From JAMXLO01 sp964427005 (GTDB taxonomy: Bacteria > Pseudomonadota > Alphaproteobacteria > Acetobacterales > Acetobacteraceae), in NCBI GenBank assembly GCA_964427005.1, contig CAYRTL010000010.1, forward strand, positions 1 through 64,000: a stretch of 64,000 bases of DNA. Reading direction: 5' to 3'. Below are positions 26,006 through 34,240 of this stretch, piece after piece. A program made the position numbers and the translations under genes. Below the pieces are notes generated by a model. That model had not been told where the DNA came from and ran no database searches. It saw only the letters and a list, made by a program, of their open reading frames with translations. Positions within the stretch are counted from its first letter, which is position 1, and each line of letters begins with the position of its first letter.

Positions 26006-27234
26006 GCGGGAATCCTGCCGGTGCACGCCGCATCGACGCATTGCTGCATTGAAAGCTGCGCCGGGCGATAGCCGTAGCCACCCAGGATGTTCACCAGCTT
26101 CGCCGATGGCGTAACCAGGGTTTGCCAGCCATTCGCCTCGGCCATTTCGCGCGCATAGCTCTGGTAAAAGCACATGCCGGACAGCACCAGCCCGCCCGAC
26201 GCCTCGATGCGTGCAGTGAGGCCAAGCCGGTCGGCATCCGGCTTCACTTGCGGACTCGTCACCACCAGCAAGGGGATCGTGGCGCGCCGCCCGTCCAGCA
26301 TGGCCGCGAGATCACGCAGCTCCAGCAAGCTTAGCTGTGGCGAAGAGAATACGACAACGTCCACCTTCTCGATGCCAGCCAGATAAGCCCTCTGGAATGC
26401 ACGAAGATCAGCTTCGCCTATTGTCGCAGTCTCCGGCAGCGATTGATCGACCGAGTCCCGAGCCTCCGGCGTGACGCCGATTATGTGAAACAAGGCGACA
26501 GAGCCGTAGCTGGCGAGCGCGGCGCCGAAATGCTTCAATTCGTCGGAACTCGGAACGCGATCCAAGCCGACGACCGCCGGTACCTGCCAATAATCTCCGG
26601 CAATGCGCCCGATAACGCCGCCAAGTGCGCCCCACTCGTGCAGCTCACGGGGTGTGTAGGCGACGCGCAGCAGCAGCGTTGCGCGACGCTTCTCGGCTAA
26701 ATGATAGCCATAGCGCGGTGTGCGCCCGGTCAATCCGGCCGCCAGCGCCGAAGGTCCACCTTCAAAATTCGATCGCGCACCAAGTACACTGTTGGAATAG
26801 ATTACCACCCCGGTGTCGCCATACGCCATGTGCTCGCCCAGCGTGGCTGGCATTATCGTCTGGTAGTTGATGCACGTGTCGGTCATGAGGACGCCAAGTG
26901 CCTCGAACGCCGCGATCACGCGGCGCTCCAGCGCCAGCATCCAGTCCTGTTGCTTCAGGCGGGCTGCGGCCGCGAAATCGGTACCACGCGGATCAGTAAT
27001 GGTGGGAATGCGCACATGCCGGTCGTTGTCCGGCAATGCCGCCAACCGCTCCAGCCATTCGACGCCCGCGAGACCTAGCGATTCGGTATCAGCCATGATG
27101 TGCGCCTGGGAGACCGGCACGAAATCGGCAGCGCCCAGATATGATCCGACGCGGAGTTGGTGCTGGATCGCCCATTGCCGCGCCGGACCGGCTTCGCCGG
27201 CGAGCATCGCTTTCTCTTGGTCCGTCAGACGCAT
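26002..27234 (-). CDS. aconitase X catalytic (large) subunit
   Basis: A 410-residue DUF521/AcnX protein, an iron-sulfur dehydratase subunit. It starts with the family pattern MRLTDQEKAMLAGEAGPARQ, and candidate cluster ligands are Cys121 (TDTCINYQ), Cys355 (LSGMCFYQ) and Cys399/Cys404 near the C-terminus. YGDTGVVIYSNSVLGARSNF is a family hallmark. It is encoded next to its swivel subunit, as in other two-gene bacterial AcnX loci. Likely role: dehydration of a small hydroxy acid, possibly cis-3-hydroxyproline. Confidence 0.88.
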   Translation of the reverse strand: MRLTDQEKAMLAGEAGPARQWAIQHQLRVGSYLGAADFVPVSQAHIMADTESLGLAGVEWLERLAALPDNDRHVRIPTITDPRGTDFAAAARLKQQDWMLALERRVIAAFEALGVLMTDTCINYQTIMPATLGEHMAYGDTGVVIYSNSVLGARSNFEGGPSALAAGLTGRTPRYGYHLAEKRRATLLLRVAYTPRELHEWGALGGVIGRIAGDYWQVPAVVGLDRVPSSDELKHFGAALASYGSVALFHIIGVTPEARDSVDQSLPETATIGEADLRAFQRAYLAGIEKVDVVVFSSPQLSLLELRDLAAMLDGRRATIPLLVVTSPQVKPDADRLGLTARIEASGGLVLSGMCFYQSYAREMAEANGWQTLVTPSAKLVNILGGYGYRPAQLSMQQCVDAACTGRIPA

Positions 27235-27255
27235 GTCAGTGGCATGATGCTGGCG

Positions 27256-28026
27256 TCAACTCGTTGCTGTCAAAAAGCTCTCGACGACGCTGATGAAGCC
27301 GGTCGGATTATCGGCGTGCAGCCAATGACCCGCGTTCTTCAGCGTGACCAATCGTGCATTCGGAAACAGTGCCTTTATCGCTGGGCGATGCGCAGGCTGG
27401 ATGTAGTTGGAGTTCGAGCCCGCGATGAACAGCACAGGGCCATGATACTGCGCACCAACCGCCGCGTCCCACGCCTCGATATCGGGGAAGGCCTCCACGA
27501 TCTCATCGAGACCAATGCGCCACATGGGAGCCTGCCCGAGCTGCAGGTTCTGCAACAGAAAAGCCCGCATGCCCGCGTCGGGCACCGCGGCAGCCAACGC
27601 GACATCGGCCTGTGCACGGGCCATCCCTGGCGTCAGGGGTAATGCCGCCATTGCCGCCGCCAGATCTCGAAGATGCGGCGGATAAGCCACCGGCGCGATG
27701 TCAGCAACGATGAGCCGATCCACCACGTCCGGCCGTGTGATTGCCGCTTGCATTGCCACCTTGCCCCCCATCGAATGGCCAAGCAGCGTTGCCGGCAAGG
27801 CAGACAGATGATGCAGTGTATCCATTACATCGTCTGCCATGACCTCATAGCGCATGTCGCCCGCATGAGGGCTCGCGCCATGATTGCGCAAATCCAATGC
27901 GATGGTGCGCCGGTTGCGGGCGAATTCCCGCTGCACCGTGCCGAAGTTGCGGGCAGATCCGAAGAGGCCGTGCAGCAGTACCAGCGGTGGACCTCCCTCG
28001 CCAGCCTCTATGGCATGCAAAATCAT
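27256..28026 (-). CDS. alpha/beta-hydrolase (YbfF-like esterase)
   Basis: A 256-residue alpha/beta-hydrolase. The oxyanion HG motif is in PPLVLLHGLFGSARNFG, the nucleophile elbow is LLGHSMGGKVAM (Ser), and the C-terminal His is in LKNAGHWLHADNP. DLRNHGASPH is typical of YbfF/ABHD11-type esterases. The ATG at 28026 overlaps the stop of the upstream EamA gene (ATGA) and has GGGAGGG just ahead. The frame to 28350 lies inside the transporter gene. Confidence 0.87.
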   Translation of the reverse strand: MILHAIEAGEGGPPLVLLHGLFGSARNFGTVQREFARNRRTIALDLRNHGASPHAGDMRYEVMADDVMDTLHHLSALPATLLGHSMGGKVAMQAAITRPDVVDRLIVADIAPVAYPPHLRDLAAAMAALPLTPGMARAQADVALAAAVPDAGMRAFLLQNLQLGQAPMWRIGLDEIVEAFPDIEAWDAAVGAQYHGPVLFIAGSNSNYIQPAHRPAIKALFPNARLVTLKNAGHWLHADNPTGFISVVESFLTATS

Positions 28027-28967
28027 CCCTCCCTCGCCGGCCATGCAGCGAGCCCGACACCGCACATGATCAGCGCCGTGCCCGCCAGCAGATCCGCCGT
28101 GATCGGCTCGCCGATCATTACATTGGCAAGGATGAGGCTGATCGCTGGGGTTGTCAGAAAACCGACCGAGGAAACCAGCGCAGGCAGCGTTGCGGTAGCT
28201 TGGATGACACACCAGGTTCCAACCGGACCCGCGATCAGCCCGATATAGGCAAGCGCCAGCCATGACGTTGGCTGCGAGCCAATCCCGCCGTCCGGTGCCT
28301 GCCACAACATCAGCGGTGCGAGCAGCACGGCGCTGACAGCAAAGCACCACGGCAATAACTCAAAGATCGATAAGCTCGGCGAGGTCATACGGGTAACAAT
28401 GATCGCCACAGACCAGGACAGCGATGCGCCAAGCAGGAAAAGATGGCCAATCAGCACATCGCGTGACGTCCAGTCGATCGCCCACGGGCTCATTAGAACC
28501 ATGACCCCCGTGAGTCCCAACACCACTGCAGCGCAACGACGCTGCGAAATGGCTTCGCGCAGGAAGATCAGCGAGAGCGGCACGACCCATATGGTTGTCG
28601 TGTTGGCAAGAATGGCGGTACGACCGGCCGCTACCCACGCAACCGCTTCATGCGCCAGAGCGAAGTACAGCCCAAGCTGGCAGACTCCGATCGCAACCAG
28701 CGCCGGCAAATCGTGCCGGATGGGCAAGCGCAGTCGGCCGAGTAACGTCAAAACAACGGCAAGAACTGCTCCCGAGAGGACGGCGCGCCCTTCTGCAAAC
28801 CACAATGGTGTGCTACCGGAGTTCAAAGCGATCTTGGTGAGCGGCCAGGCGCTGCTGAGCAGGATCACCGAGAAGGCAAGCTGGACCAAACCGGCTGCCG
28901 CAGAACGCTTACCGCGGTCGAACGAGGCCGCGGTCCGGGTCATAAACGCGTCAACAGGGGCTGACAT
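28023..28967 (-). CDS. EamA/DMT-superfamily transporter
   Basis: A 314-residue, ten-segment DMT transporter with two EamA repeats (AFSVILLSSAWPLTKIAL, and the second from about residue 165). RTAILANTTTIWVVPLSLI and ASLSWSVAIIVTR are typical. The ATG at 28967 is preferred; a TTG at 28976 would add three residues. It opens the operon transporter-hydrolase-AcnX-AcnX-transporter and diverges from the DUF1028 gene with only eight bases between the start codons. Confidence 0.85.
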   Translation of the reverse strand: MSAPVDAFMTRTAASFDRGKRSAAAGLVQLAFSVILLSSAWPLTKIALNSGSTPLWFAEGRAVLSGAVLAVVLTLLGRLRLPIRHDLPALVAIGVCQLGLYFALAHEAVAWVAAGRTAILANTTTIWVVPLSLIFLREAISQRRCAAVVLGLTGVMVLMSPWAIDWTSRDVLIGHLFLLGASLSWSVAIIVTRMTSPSLSIFELLPWCFAVSAVLLAPLMLWQAPDGGIGSQPTSWLALAYIGLIAGPVGTWCVIQATATLPALVSSVGFLTTPAISLILANVMIGEPITADLLAGTALIMCGVGLAAWPAREG

Positions 28968-28975
28968 AACAACCA

Positions 28976-29632
28976 ATGACCTTCTCTCTCATCGGCCGCT
29001 GCTCGCGCACCGGGCAGATGGGCGCCGCCGTCGCCACGTCCTCGATCGCCGTCGGTGCACGAGTCGCCTATTGCGCGGCAAATGTCGGGGCGGTCCTGAC
29101 GCAGCATCGCACCGATCCGCGCCTGGGGCCACGCGGCCTCGCTTTGCTCCGCTCGGGATGCACTGCACAGGAGACACTCGATGCACTGGTAGCATCGACC
29201 GCGCATGCGCAATGGCGTCAGATTGCGGTGCTGGATGCCGCCGGCAGCACGGCAGTCCACAGCGGCACGCGCACGAAACCGGAGATGAGCGCGGCGCCGG
29301 CCCAGGATGCCTGCGCCATCGGCAACATCCTGGCCAGCGCACTTGTGCCTCCCGCCATGCTGCGCGCGTTTCAAGCCGATACATCGGCTCCGTTGGCAGA
29401 GCGTCTGTTGCAGGCCTTGGAGGCGGGCCAGACCGCAGGCGGCGAGCACGGTCCTGTGCACAGCGCGCATCTCTTGGTCGTCGAGCGTGAAAGCTTTCCG
29501 CTGGTGGACCTGCGCGTCGATTGGCATGACGCGCCAATTGCGGAGCTGCGCGGGCTCTGGGAGCGCTATGCGCCACAGAGTCATGACTATCTGCTGCGGG
29601 CGCTGGATCCCGATAGTCCGCTGATACGCTGA
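28976..29632 (+). CDS. DUF1028 protein (Ntn-hydrolase-like fold)
   Basis: A 218-residue DUF1028 (PF06267) protein starting MTFSLIGRCSRTGQMGAAVA, with the family pieces SSIAVGARV, QTHRTDPRLGPRGL-like and GAACIGN-like (DACAIGNILA). The family is thought to be Ntn-hydrolase-like and is often encoded near amidohydrolase, oxoprolinase or amino-acid genes; its activity is not established. It diverges from the AcnX operon, and a transcription terminator follows about 140 bases downstream. Confidence 0.85.
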   Translation: MTFSLIGRCSRTGQMGAAVATSSIAVGARVAYCAANVGAVLTQHRTDPRLGPRGLALLRSGCTAQETLDALVASTAHAQWRQIAVLDAAGSTAVHSGTRTKPEMSAAPAQDACAIGNILASALVPPAMLRAFQADTSAPLAERLLQALEAGQTAGGEHGPVHSAHLLVVERESFPLVDLRVDWHDAPIAELRGLWERYAPQSHDYLLRALDPDSPLIR

Positions 29633-29775
29633 GAACGGCTGGACGCTTGCCTTTTGCCCCGCGGCTGGGGTATGCAGCCGTTCATGGTGCGAATGCAGGC
29701 CGTTTCGACCTCGCGATTTTGGTACCGCTGGTACAGACCGGCGGCCTAGGATCGTGCACCAGTAGCAGGAACCCG

Positions 29776-29800
29776 AAGCCGCCTCGCCAAGGCGGCTTTC
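29776..29800 (+). terminator. hairpin terminator between the DUF1028 gene and aroG
   Basis: AAGCCGCCT (29776-29784) pairs perfectly with AGGCGGCTT (29790-29798) across a five-base loop and is followed by TTC. It lies downstream of the DUF1028 gene and upstream of the small ORF and the DAHP synthase gene, so it either ends the former transcript or attenuates the latter. Confidence 0.65.
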
Positions 29801-29867
29801 GCATTTCTGCGCCATCGGAAATCGGATTTCGCCTCGGCAGAGCGGCCCTCAACCGAAGGAGGCTCGC

Positions 29868-29969
29868 ATGCAAGGTTCAGAGTTCGATTTCGACGTGATT
29901 ACCGGTCCGTCCGTTCCCCGGCCGACGCCGCAACCCGCGCCTCGGCCGGCGCCTCAGCGACCGGAATGA
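29868..29969 (+). CDS. 33-codon Pro-rich small ORF upstream of the DAHP synthase gene
   Basis: A short ORF with a near-perfect ribosome site (GAAGGAGG, six bases before the ATG). It reads MQGSEFDFDVITGPSVPRP and continues with alternating Pro, Arg, Gln and Ala to a TGA at 29967. The Pro-rich end, PRPAPQRPE, might stall ribosomes. It ends six bases before the aroG ATG, so it could couple or control aroG translation, or encode a real small protein. I do not recognise a family. Confidence 0.5.
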   Translation: MQGSEFDFDVITGPSVPRPTPQPAPRPAPQRPE

Positions 29970-29975
29970 TGCGTC

Positions 29976-31343
29976 ATGTGGACACCACAGGACTGGCGCG
30001 CCTGCCCGATCGCGCAGGCACCGGATTACCCCGACCCGGCGGCGCTTGAAGCGGTCGAGGCAGACCTGCGTACCTCGCCGCCGCTGATCTTTGCCGGTGA
30101 GGTCCGCGCACTGAAGACACAACTCGCGCGCGCTGCCGCTGGCGATGCGTTTCTGCTGCAAGCCGGAGACTGCGCGGAATCGTTCGCCGAATTCCACGCC
30201 AATGCCTTGCGTGACACCGTGAAGGTGCTGCTGCAAATGGCCGCGGTGCTGAGCTATGGCGCAGGTGTGCCGGTGGTGAAAGTCGCGCGGATGGCAGGAC
30301 AGTTTGCCAAGCCGCGGTCGCAACCGACGGAAACCATCGACGGCGTGACGCTACCCTCTTATCGCGGCGACATCGTCAACCACATCGCCTTCGATGCGGA
30401 CGCGCGCACGCCGGATCCCGGACGTATGCTGCGTGCCTACAATCAGTCGGCGATCACACTCAATTTGCTGCGTGCTTTCACCCAGGGTGGATTCGCAGAC
30501 CTCGCGCGCGTTCAGCAGTGGAACCAAGCGTTCGTTGCCGCCTCACCGCAGGGCAGGCGATACAGCGAAATGTGCTGCCGTATCCAGGAATCTTTGGCGT
30601 TCATGGCGGCGTGCGGGTTCACGGCGGCGCCGCAGCTTCGCTCTACCGAGTTCTACACGAGCCATGACGCGATGCTGCTGAACTACGAGGAGCCCTTGGC
30701 GCGCCAGGACAGTCTCACAGGCGATTGGTATGCCTGCTCGGCGCATCTCCCCTGGATCGGCGAACGCACGCGCCAGGCGGATGGCGCGCATGTCGTTTTC
30801 CTGCGCGGCGTAGCAAATCCGCTGGGATTGAAATGCGGACCAACCATGACGCCGGATGAGTTGCTGCGGCTGATCGATGTGCTGAACCCGAACAACAACC
30901 CAGGGCGCCTGACCTTGATCACCCGCATGGGAGCAGAGCGGCTTGATGCCGGTCTGCCGCCGCTGATCCGTGCCGTGCAACGCGAGGGTCGCCGAGTGGT
31001 GTGGTCCTGCGACCCAATGCACGGGAATACGGTAACGACAGAGTCGGGCCGCAAGACGCGACCGTTCGAAAGGATCATCGCTGAGCTACGGGCGTGCTTT
31101 GCAATTCATCAGGCCGAGGGCTCTCATCTTGGAGGCATACACATCGAGATGACAGGCAAGGACGTCACCGAATGCACCGGTGGAGCGCAGCAGATTGATG
31201 ACACAACACTGGAAGATCGGTACCACACGCATTGCGATCCGCGCCTGAATGGCTCGCAGGCATTGGAATTGGCGTTCCTGGTGGCAGAGGAGTTGCGGCA
31301 GAGGCGCAAGCCTTTAACTGCGGTTCCAATGGCGGCAGAATAG
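29976..31343 (+). CDS. aroG: class II 3-deoxy-7-phosphoheptulonate (DAHP) synthase
   Basis: A 455-residue type II (plant/mycobacterial-like) DAHP synthase that condenses PEP and erythrose 4-phosphate, the first step of the shikimate pathway. Marker segments are FLLQAGDCAESFAEF, KVARMAGQFAKPRSQPTE, YTSHDAMLLNYEEP, FLRGVANPLGLKCGPTM, WSCDPMHGNT and SHLGGIHIEMTGKDVTEC. The metal-binding Cys, His, Glu and Asp positions lie in these segments. It follows the 33-codon ORF and is not linked to other aro genes here. Confidence 0.96.
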   Translation: MWTPQDWRACPIAQAPDYPDPAALEAVEADLRTSPPLIFAGEVRALKTQLARAAAGDAFLLQAGDCAESFAEFHANALRDTVKVLLQMAAVLSYGAGVPVVKVARMAGQFAKPRSQPTETIDGVTLPSYRGDIVNHIAFDADARTPDPGRMLRAYNQSAITLNLLRAFTQGGFADLARVQQWNQAFVAASPQGRRYSEMCCRIQESLAFMAACGFTAAPQLRSTEFYTSHDAMLLNYEEPLARQDSLTGDWYACSAHLPWIGERTRQADGAHVVFLRGVANPLGLKCGPTMTPDELLRLIDVLNPNNNPGRLTLITRMGAERLDAGLPPLIRAVQREGRRVVWSCDPMHGNTVTTESGRKTRPFERIIAELRACFAIHQAEGSHLGGIHIEMTGKDVTECTGGAQQIDDTTLEDRYHTHCDPRLNGSQALELAFLVAEELRQRRKPLTAVPMAAE

Positions 31344-31352
31344 CCCACTGTC

Positions 31353-32495
31353 ATGTCCCGCATTCGTGATATCCGAGTCTTTCCCTTGGAATTCCACCTG
31401 CCGACAGGTGAAGGCTACGGCTCCGCGCGCGGCCTCACAAACCGGCGTGGTGGGGGGCTGATCATTCTTGAGACGGACGATGGTGTAGAAGGGATTGGCG
31501 AGGCCTGGGGTCCCGCTGCGGTCAGCCGAGCATATCTCGAGATGATCAAACCGCTCTACATCGGCCGCAGTGTGTTCGCACAGCGCGGCGCCGCACAAGC
31601 GGTGCTCGCGCGGATGTACCACTTCGGCACGCAGAACCAGCTTGTTGCGGTGATGGGCGGCATCGACATCGCTGCGCACGATGCAATGGGCAAGCTGTTG
31701 AACCTCTCCGTCGCCGAACTCATCGGCGGACGGCAGCGCGAACGTGTGCCGGTCTATGCGTCGGGTGGCTATTTCACCGAGGCAGACGACCAGCAAGCGG
31801 CGCTTGCGGCGCAGCTGGAACCCAATGCGGCGCGCGGGTTCACCGCTTTCAAGATCAAGATCGGCCGCCATCCGGCGCAGGACGCGACGCGCTGCGCTCT
31901 GGCTCGGCGCATCATTGGCGACGCCCCGCTGCTCACCGTGGACACCAACGGCAACTACACGGAAGACGGCGTGCTGGAGAGCATGCGCCGCACCGCGCCA
32001 TTTGACATCCATTGGTACGAGGAGCCGCTCGCCCCGCAGGATTGGGCCGGTTATGCCAGCCTGAAGTCGCGCGCGCCGGTGCCGCTCGCCACCGGCGAGG
32101 CGCTGTACAGCGTGTTCGACTTCCGCCGCCTGATCGATGGGCGGCTTGTCTCGATTGTGCAGCCCGACCTCACGCTATGCGGCGGGTTCGACGTCGCCCG
32201 GACTATTGGCGTGCTGTGCGCCGCCGAACACCTGCGAGTCTCGCCGCATGTCTGGGGCACCGGCATCGGCCTCGCGGCTGCCGCGCATTTCGTGGCCTCA
32301 CTGCCGAATTATCCGCACGGCGAGCACGTGCCCTTTCCGCCATTGGTGGAATACGACGTAGGCCGGAACGCCTTGCAGAACGAGATCTTCGTCGAACCGC
32401 TACGCTACAGCGACGGCCATGTCGATGTGCCCAAGGGCCCTGGCCTCGGCGTGACGCTCGACCAAGCGGCAATACGCCGGTTCAGTCAGGTTTGA
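31353..32495 (+). CDS. enolase-superfamily enzyme (mandelate racemase/muconate lactonizing-like)
   Basis: A 380-residue enolase-superfamily protein. Catalytic bases: Lys167-x-Lys169 in FKIKIGRHP; metal ligands Asp197 (VDTNGNY), Glu223 (WYEEPL) and Glu249 (ATGEALYS); His299 lies in SPHVWGTG. The KxK plus distal His arrangement suits acid-sugar dehydratases or racemases. The specific substrate cannot be assigned. It begins nine bases after aroG, and its 3' end overlaps msrB on the other strand by 14 bases. Confidence 0.87.
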   Translation: MSRIRDIRVFPLEFHLPTGEGYGSARGLTNRRGGGLIILETDDGVEGIGEAWGPAAVSRAYLEMIKPLYIGRSVFAQRGAAQAVLARMYHFGTQNQLVAVMGGIDIAAHDAMGKLLNLSVAELIGGRQRERVPVYASGGYFTEADDQQAALAAQLEPNAARGFTAFKIKIGRHPAQDATRCALARRIIGDAPLLTVDTNGNYTEDGVLESMRRTAPFDIHWYEEPLAPQDWAGYASLKSRAPVPLATGEALYSVFDFRRLIDGRLVSIVQPDLTLCGGFDVARTIGVLCAAEHLRVSPHVWGTGIGLAAAAHFVASLPNYPHGEHVPFPPLVEYDVGRNALQNEIFVEPLRYSDGHVDVPKGPGLGVTLDQAAIRRFSQV

Positions 32496-32940
32496 ACTCC
32501 ATGGCCACGCCGTTCATGCAGTAACGCTGCCCAGTAGGATGCGGACCATCCGGAAACACATGGCCCAGATGACCACCGCACCTGCTGCAATGCACTTCAG
32601 TGCGGGTCATGAAGAAGCTCCGATCCTCGTTTGTTCCGACCGCGCCCTCCAGCGGCTGATAGAAGCTCGGCCAGCCAGTCCCGCTCTCAAACTTGGTTTC
32701 GGACGCAAACAGCTCCTGACCACAACCGGCGCAAATAAATTTGCCATGCCGCTTCTCGGCGTTCAGCGGGCTGGTGCCGGCGCGCTCCGTGCCATGCTTG
32801 CGCAGTACCTGATACTGCGGGGGCGACAGCTTCGAGCGCCACTCTTCGTCTGTGTGCGTAATAGGAAACGTCTCGGTGTCCGTTGCGTGGGACGAGCGGA
32901 ACAGCGCCACGGCCTGGCTCCTCAGTTCATGGTTGGACAT
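32482..32940 (-). CDS. msrB: peptide-methionine (R)-S-oxide reductase MsrB
   Basis: A 152-residue MsrB that repairs methionine R-sulfoxide. Zinc ligands are the CxxC pairs Cys70/Cys73 (FICAGCGQELF) and Cys118/Cys121 (VHCSRCGGHLGHVF); the catalytic Cys is Cys141 in GQRYCMNGVAM. The protein starts MSNHELRSQA with no export signal, so it is cytosolic. The much longer open frame to 33582 is antisense to the FAH-family gene and rejected. It converges with the enolase-family gene, the two coding ends overlapping. Confidence 0.94.
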   Translation of the reverse strand: MSNHELRSQAVALFRSSHATDTETFPITHTDEEWRSKLSPPQYQVLRKHGTERAGTSPLNAEKRHGKFICAGCGQELFASETKFESGTGWPSFYQPLEGAVGTNEDRSFFMTRTEVHCSRCGGHLGHVFPDGPHPTGQRYCMNGVAMEFKPD

Positions 32941-32977
32941 AGTATAGGGTGCGAAGTCTGACGTTGGGAGGACTCGG

Positions 32978-34156
32978 ATGCCCGCATTTCGTGACACATT
33001 GCAGCCAGTCCTGCCGGTGGATGCGACGCAGGCCGCTCTCGCGGGTCGTGTCTGGCGCCCCGATGTAGACGGGCCGTCCCTCGTTGCGGTGCGAGACGGC
33101 GATCTGGTGGACATAACTGGCACTTTCCCGACGATGCGCGATCTGTGCGAGGCGGATTCGCCGGCAGAACGACTACACTCCGTACAAGGGGAACGCGTCG
33201 GGCGGCTTGATGACGTGCTGGCCAACACGCCGGCCGAGATACGCGACCGCAGCAAGCCATGGCTGCTGACCCCGATCGATCTGCAGGCGATCAAGGCGGC
33301 GGGCGTGACGTTCGTGGTGTCGATGATCGAGCGAGTGATCGAGGAACGCGCGCGCGGCGACATGAACGCAGCCGCAGAAATCCGGTCAGTGGTCAATCGC
33401 CTTGTGGGCGATGATCTGGCAAAGCTGAAGCCCGGTTCAGCGGAGGCCGCGCACCTGAAGCAGGTGCTGATCGAACAAGGCGCATGGAGCCAATACCTCG
33501 AAGTGGGCATCGGACCGGACGCAGAGATCTTCACCAAAGCGCAACCGATGGCCGCTGTAGGCACCGGAATGGACGCCGGCATTCATCCGAAGTCGTCCTG
33601 GAATAATCCGGAACCCGAGGTTGTGCTGGCCGCATCATCGGCGGGACGCATCGTCGCCGCCACGCTGGGCAATGACGTCAACCTCCGAGACGTGGAGGGG
33701 CGTTCAGCCTTGCTGTTAGGCAAGGCGAAGGACAACAACGCGTCCTGCGCGATCGGTCCGTTCCTGCGCTTTTTCGACGCACGGTTCACCATGGATGACA
33801 TACGGCAGACGACGGTTTCGCTGAGCGTCGAAGGTCCGGAAGGGTTCTGGCTGGATGGCGCCTCATCGATCGCGAAGATCAGCCGCGATCCGGCCGACCT
33901 GATAGCGCAGATGATCAACGAGCATCACCGCTATCCAGATGGAGCGGTGCTCTTCCTTGGTACGATGTTCGCTCCAGTGGAAGATCGGGATACGCCGGGC
34001 AAGGGCTTCACGCACAAGGCCGGCGACATCGTGACGATAGCGGCGCCAAAGCTGGGAAGGTTGGTCAACCGGATGATGCCGACGGATCAGTGTGAGCCGT
34101 GGACCTTCGGAGTTGGCACTCTGATGCGCAACCTCGCAGGACGGGGACTAATATAG
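32978..34156 (+). CDS. fumarylacetoacetate hydrolase (FAH) family protein
   Basis: A 392-residue protein with a C-terminal FAH fold. Metal-binding acids are expected around NNPEPEVVLAAS and GNDVNLRDVEGRSALLLGKAKD. FTHKAGDIVTIAAPKLGRLV near the C-terminus is typical. This long-form subgroup occurs in sugar-acid catabolism (for example 2-keto-3-deoxy acid metabolism), and the neighbouring enolase-superfamily enzymes fit such a pathway. It diverges from msrB. Confidence 0.85.
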   Translation: MPAFRDTLQPVLPVDATQAALAGRVWRPDVDGPSLVAVRDGDLVDITGTFPTMRDLCEADSPAERLHSVQGERVGRLDDVLANTPAEIRDRSKPWLLTPIDLQAIKAAGVTFVVSMIERVIEERARGDMNAAAEIRSVVNRLVGDDLAKLKPGSAEAAHLKQVLIEQGAWSQYLEVGIGPDAEIFTKAQPMAAVGTGMDAGIHPKSSWNNPEPEVVLAASSAGRIVAATLGNDVNLRDVEGRSALLLGKAKDNNASCAIGPFLRFFDARFTMDDIRQTTVSLSVEGPEGFWLDGASSIAKISRDPADLIAQMINEHHRYPDGAVLFLGTMFAPVEDRDTPGKGFTHKAGDIVTIAAPKLGRLVNRMMPTDQCEPWTFGVGTLMRNLAGRGLI

Positions 34157-34157
34157 G

Positions 34158-34235
34158 ACTGTCGTTGCGAGCGAAGCGAAGCAATCCCCTGCATGATGGG
34201 GGTTGCTTCGTCGCCTCGCTCCTCGCAATGACAGT
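34158..34235. repeat. palindromic repeat, family B (copy 1)
   Basis: ACTGTCGTTGCGAG...GCGAAGCAATCCCC is mirrored by GGGGTTGCTTCG...CTCGCAATGACAGT. A second copy with the same TTGCGAGGAGCGAAGCGA arm is at 38766-38854. It lies between convergent genes (FAH-family and enolase-superfamily) and may provide 3' hairpins to both. Confidence 0.85.
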
Positions 34236-34240
34236 GGCCG

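Noticed and set aside
32941..33582. Extension of the msrB frame to 33582
   Set aside because: Lies antisense to the FAH-family gene; MsrB begins with its own ATG at 32940.
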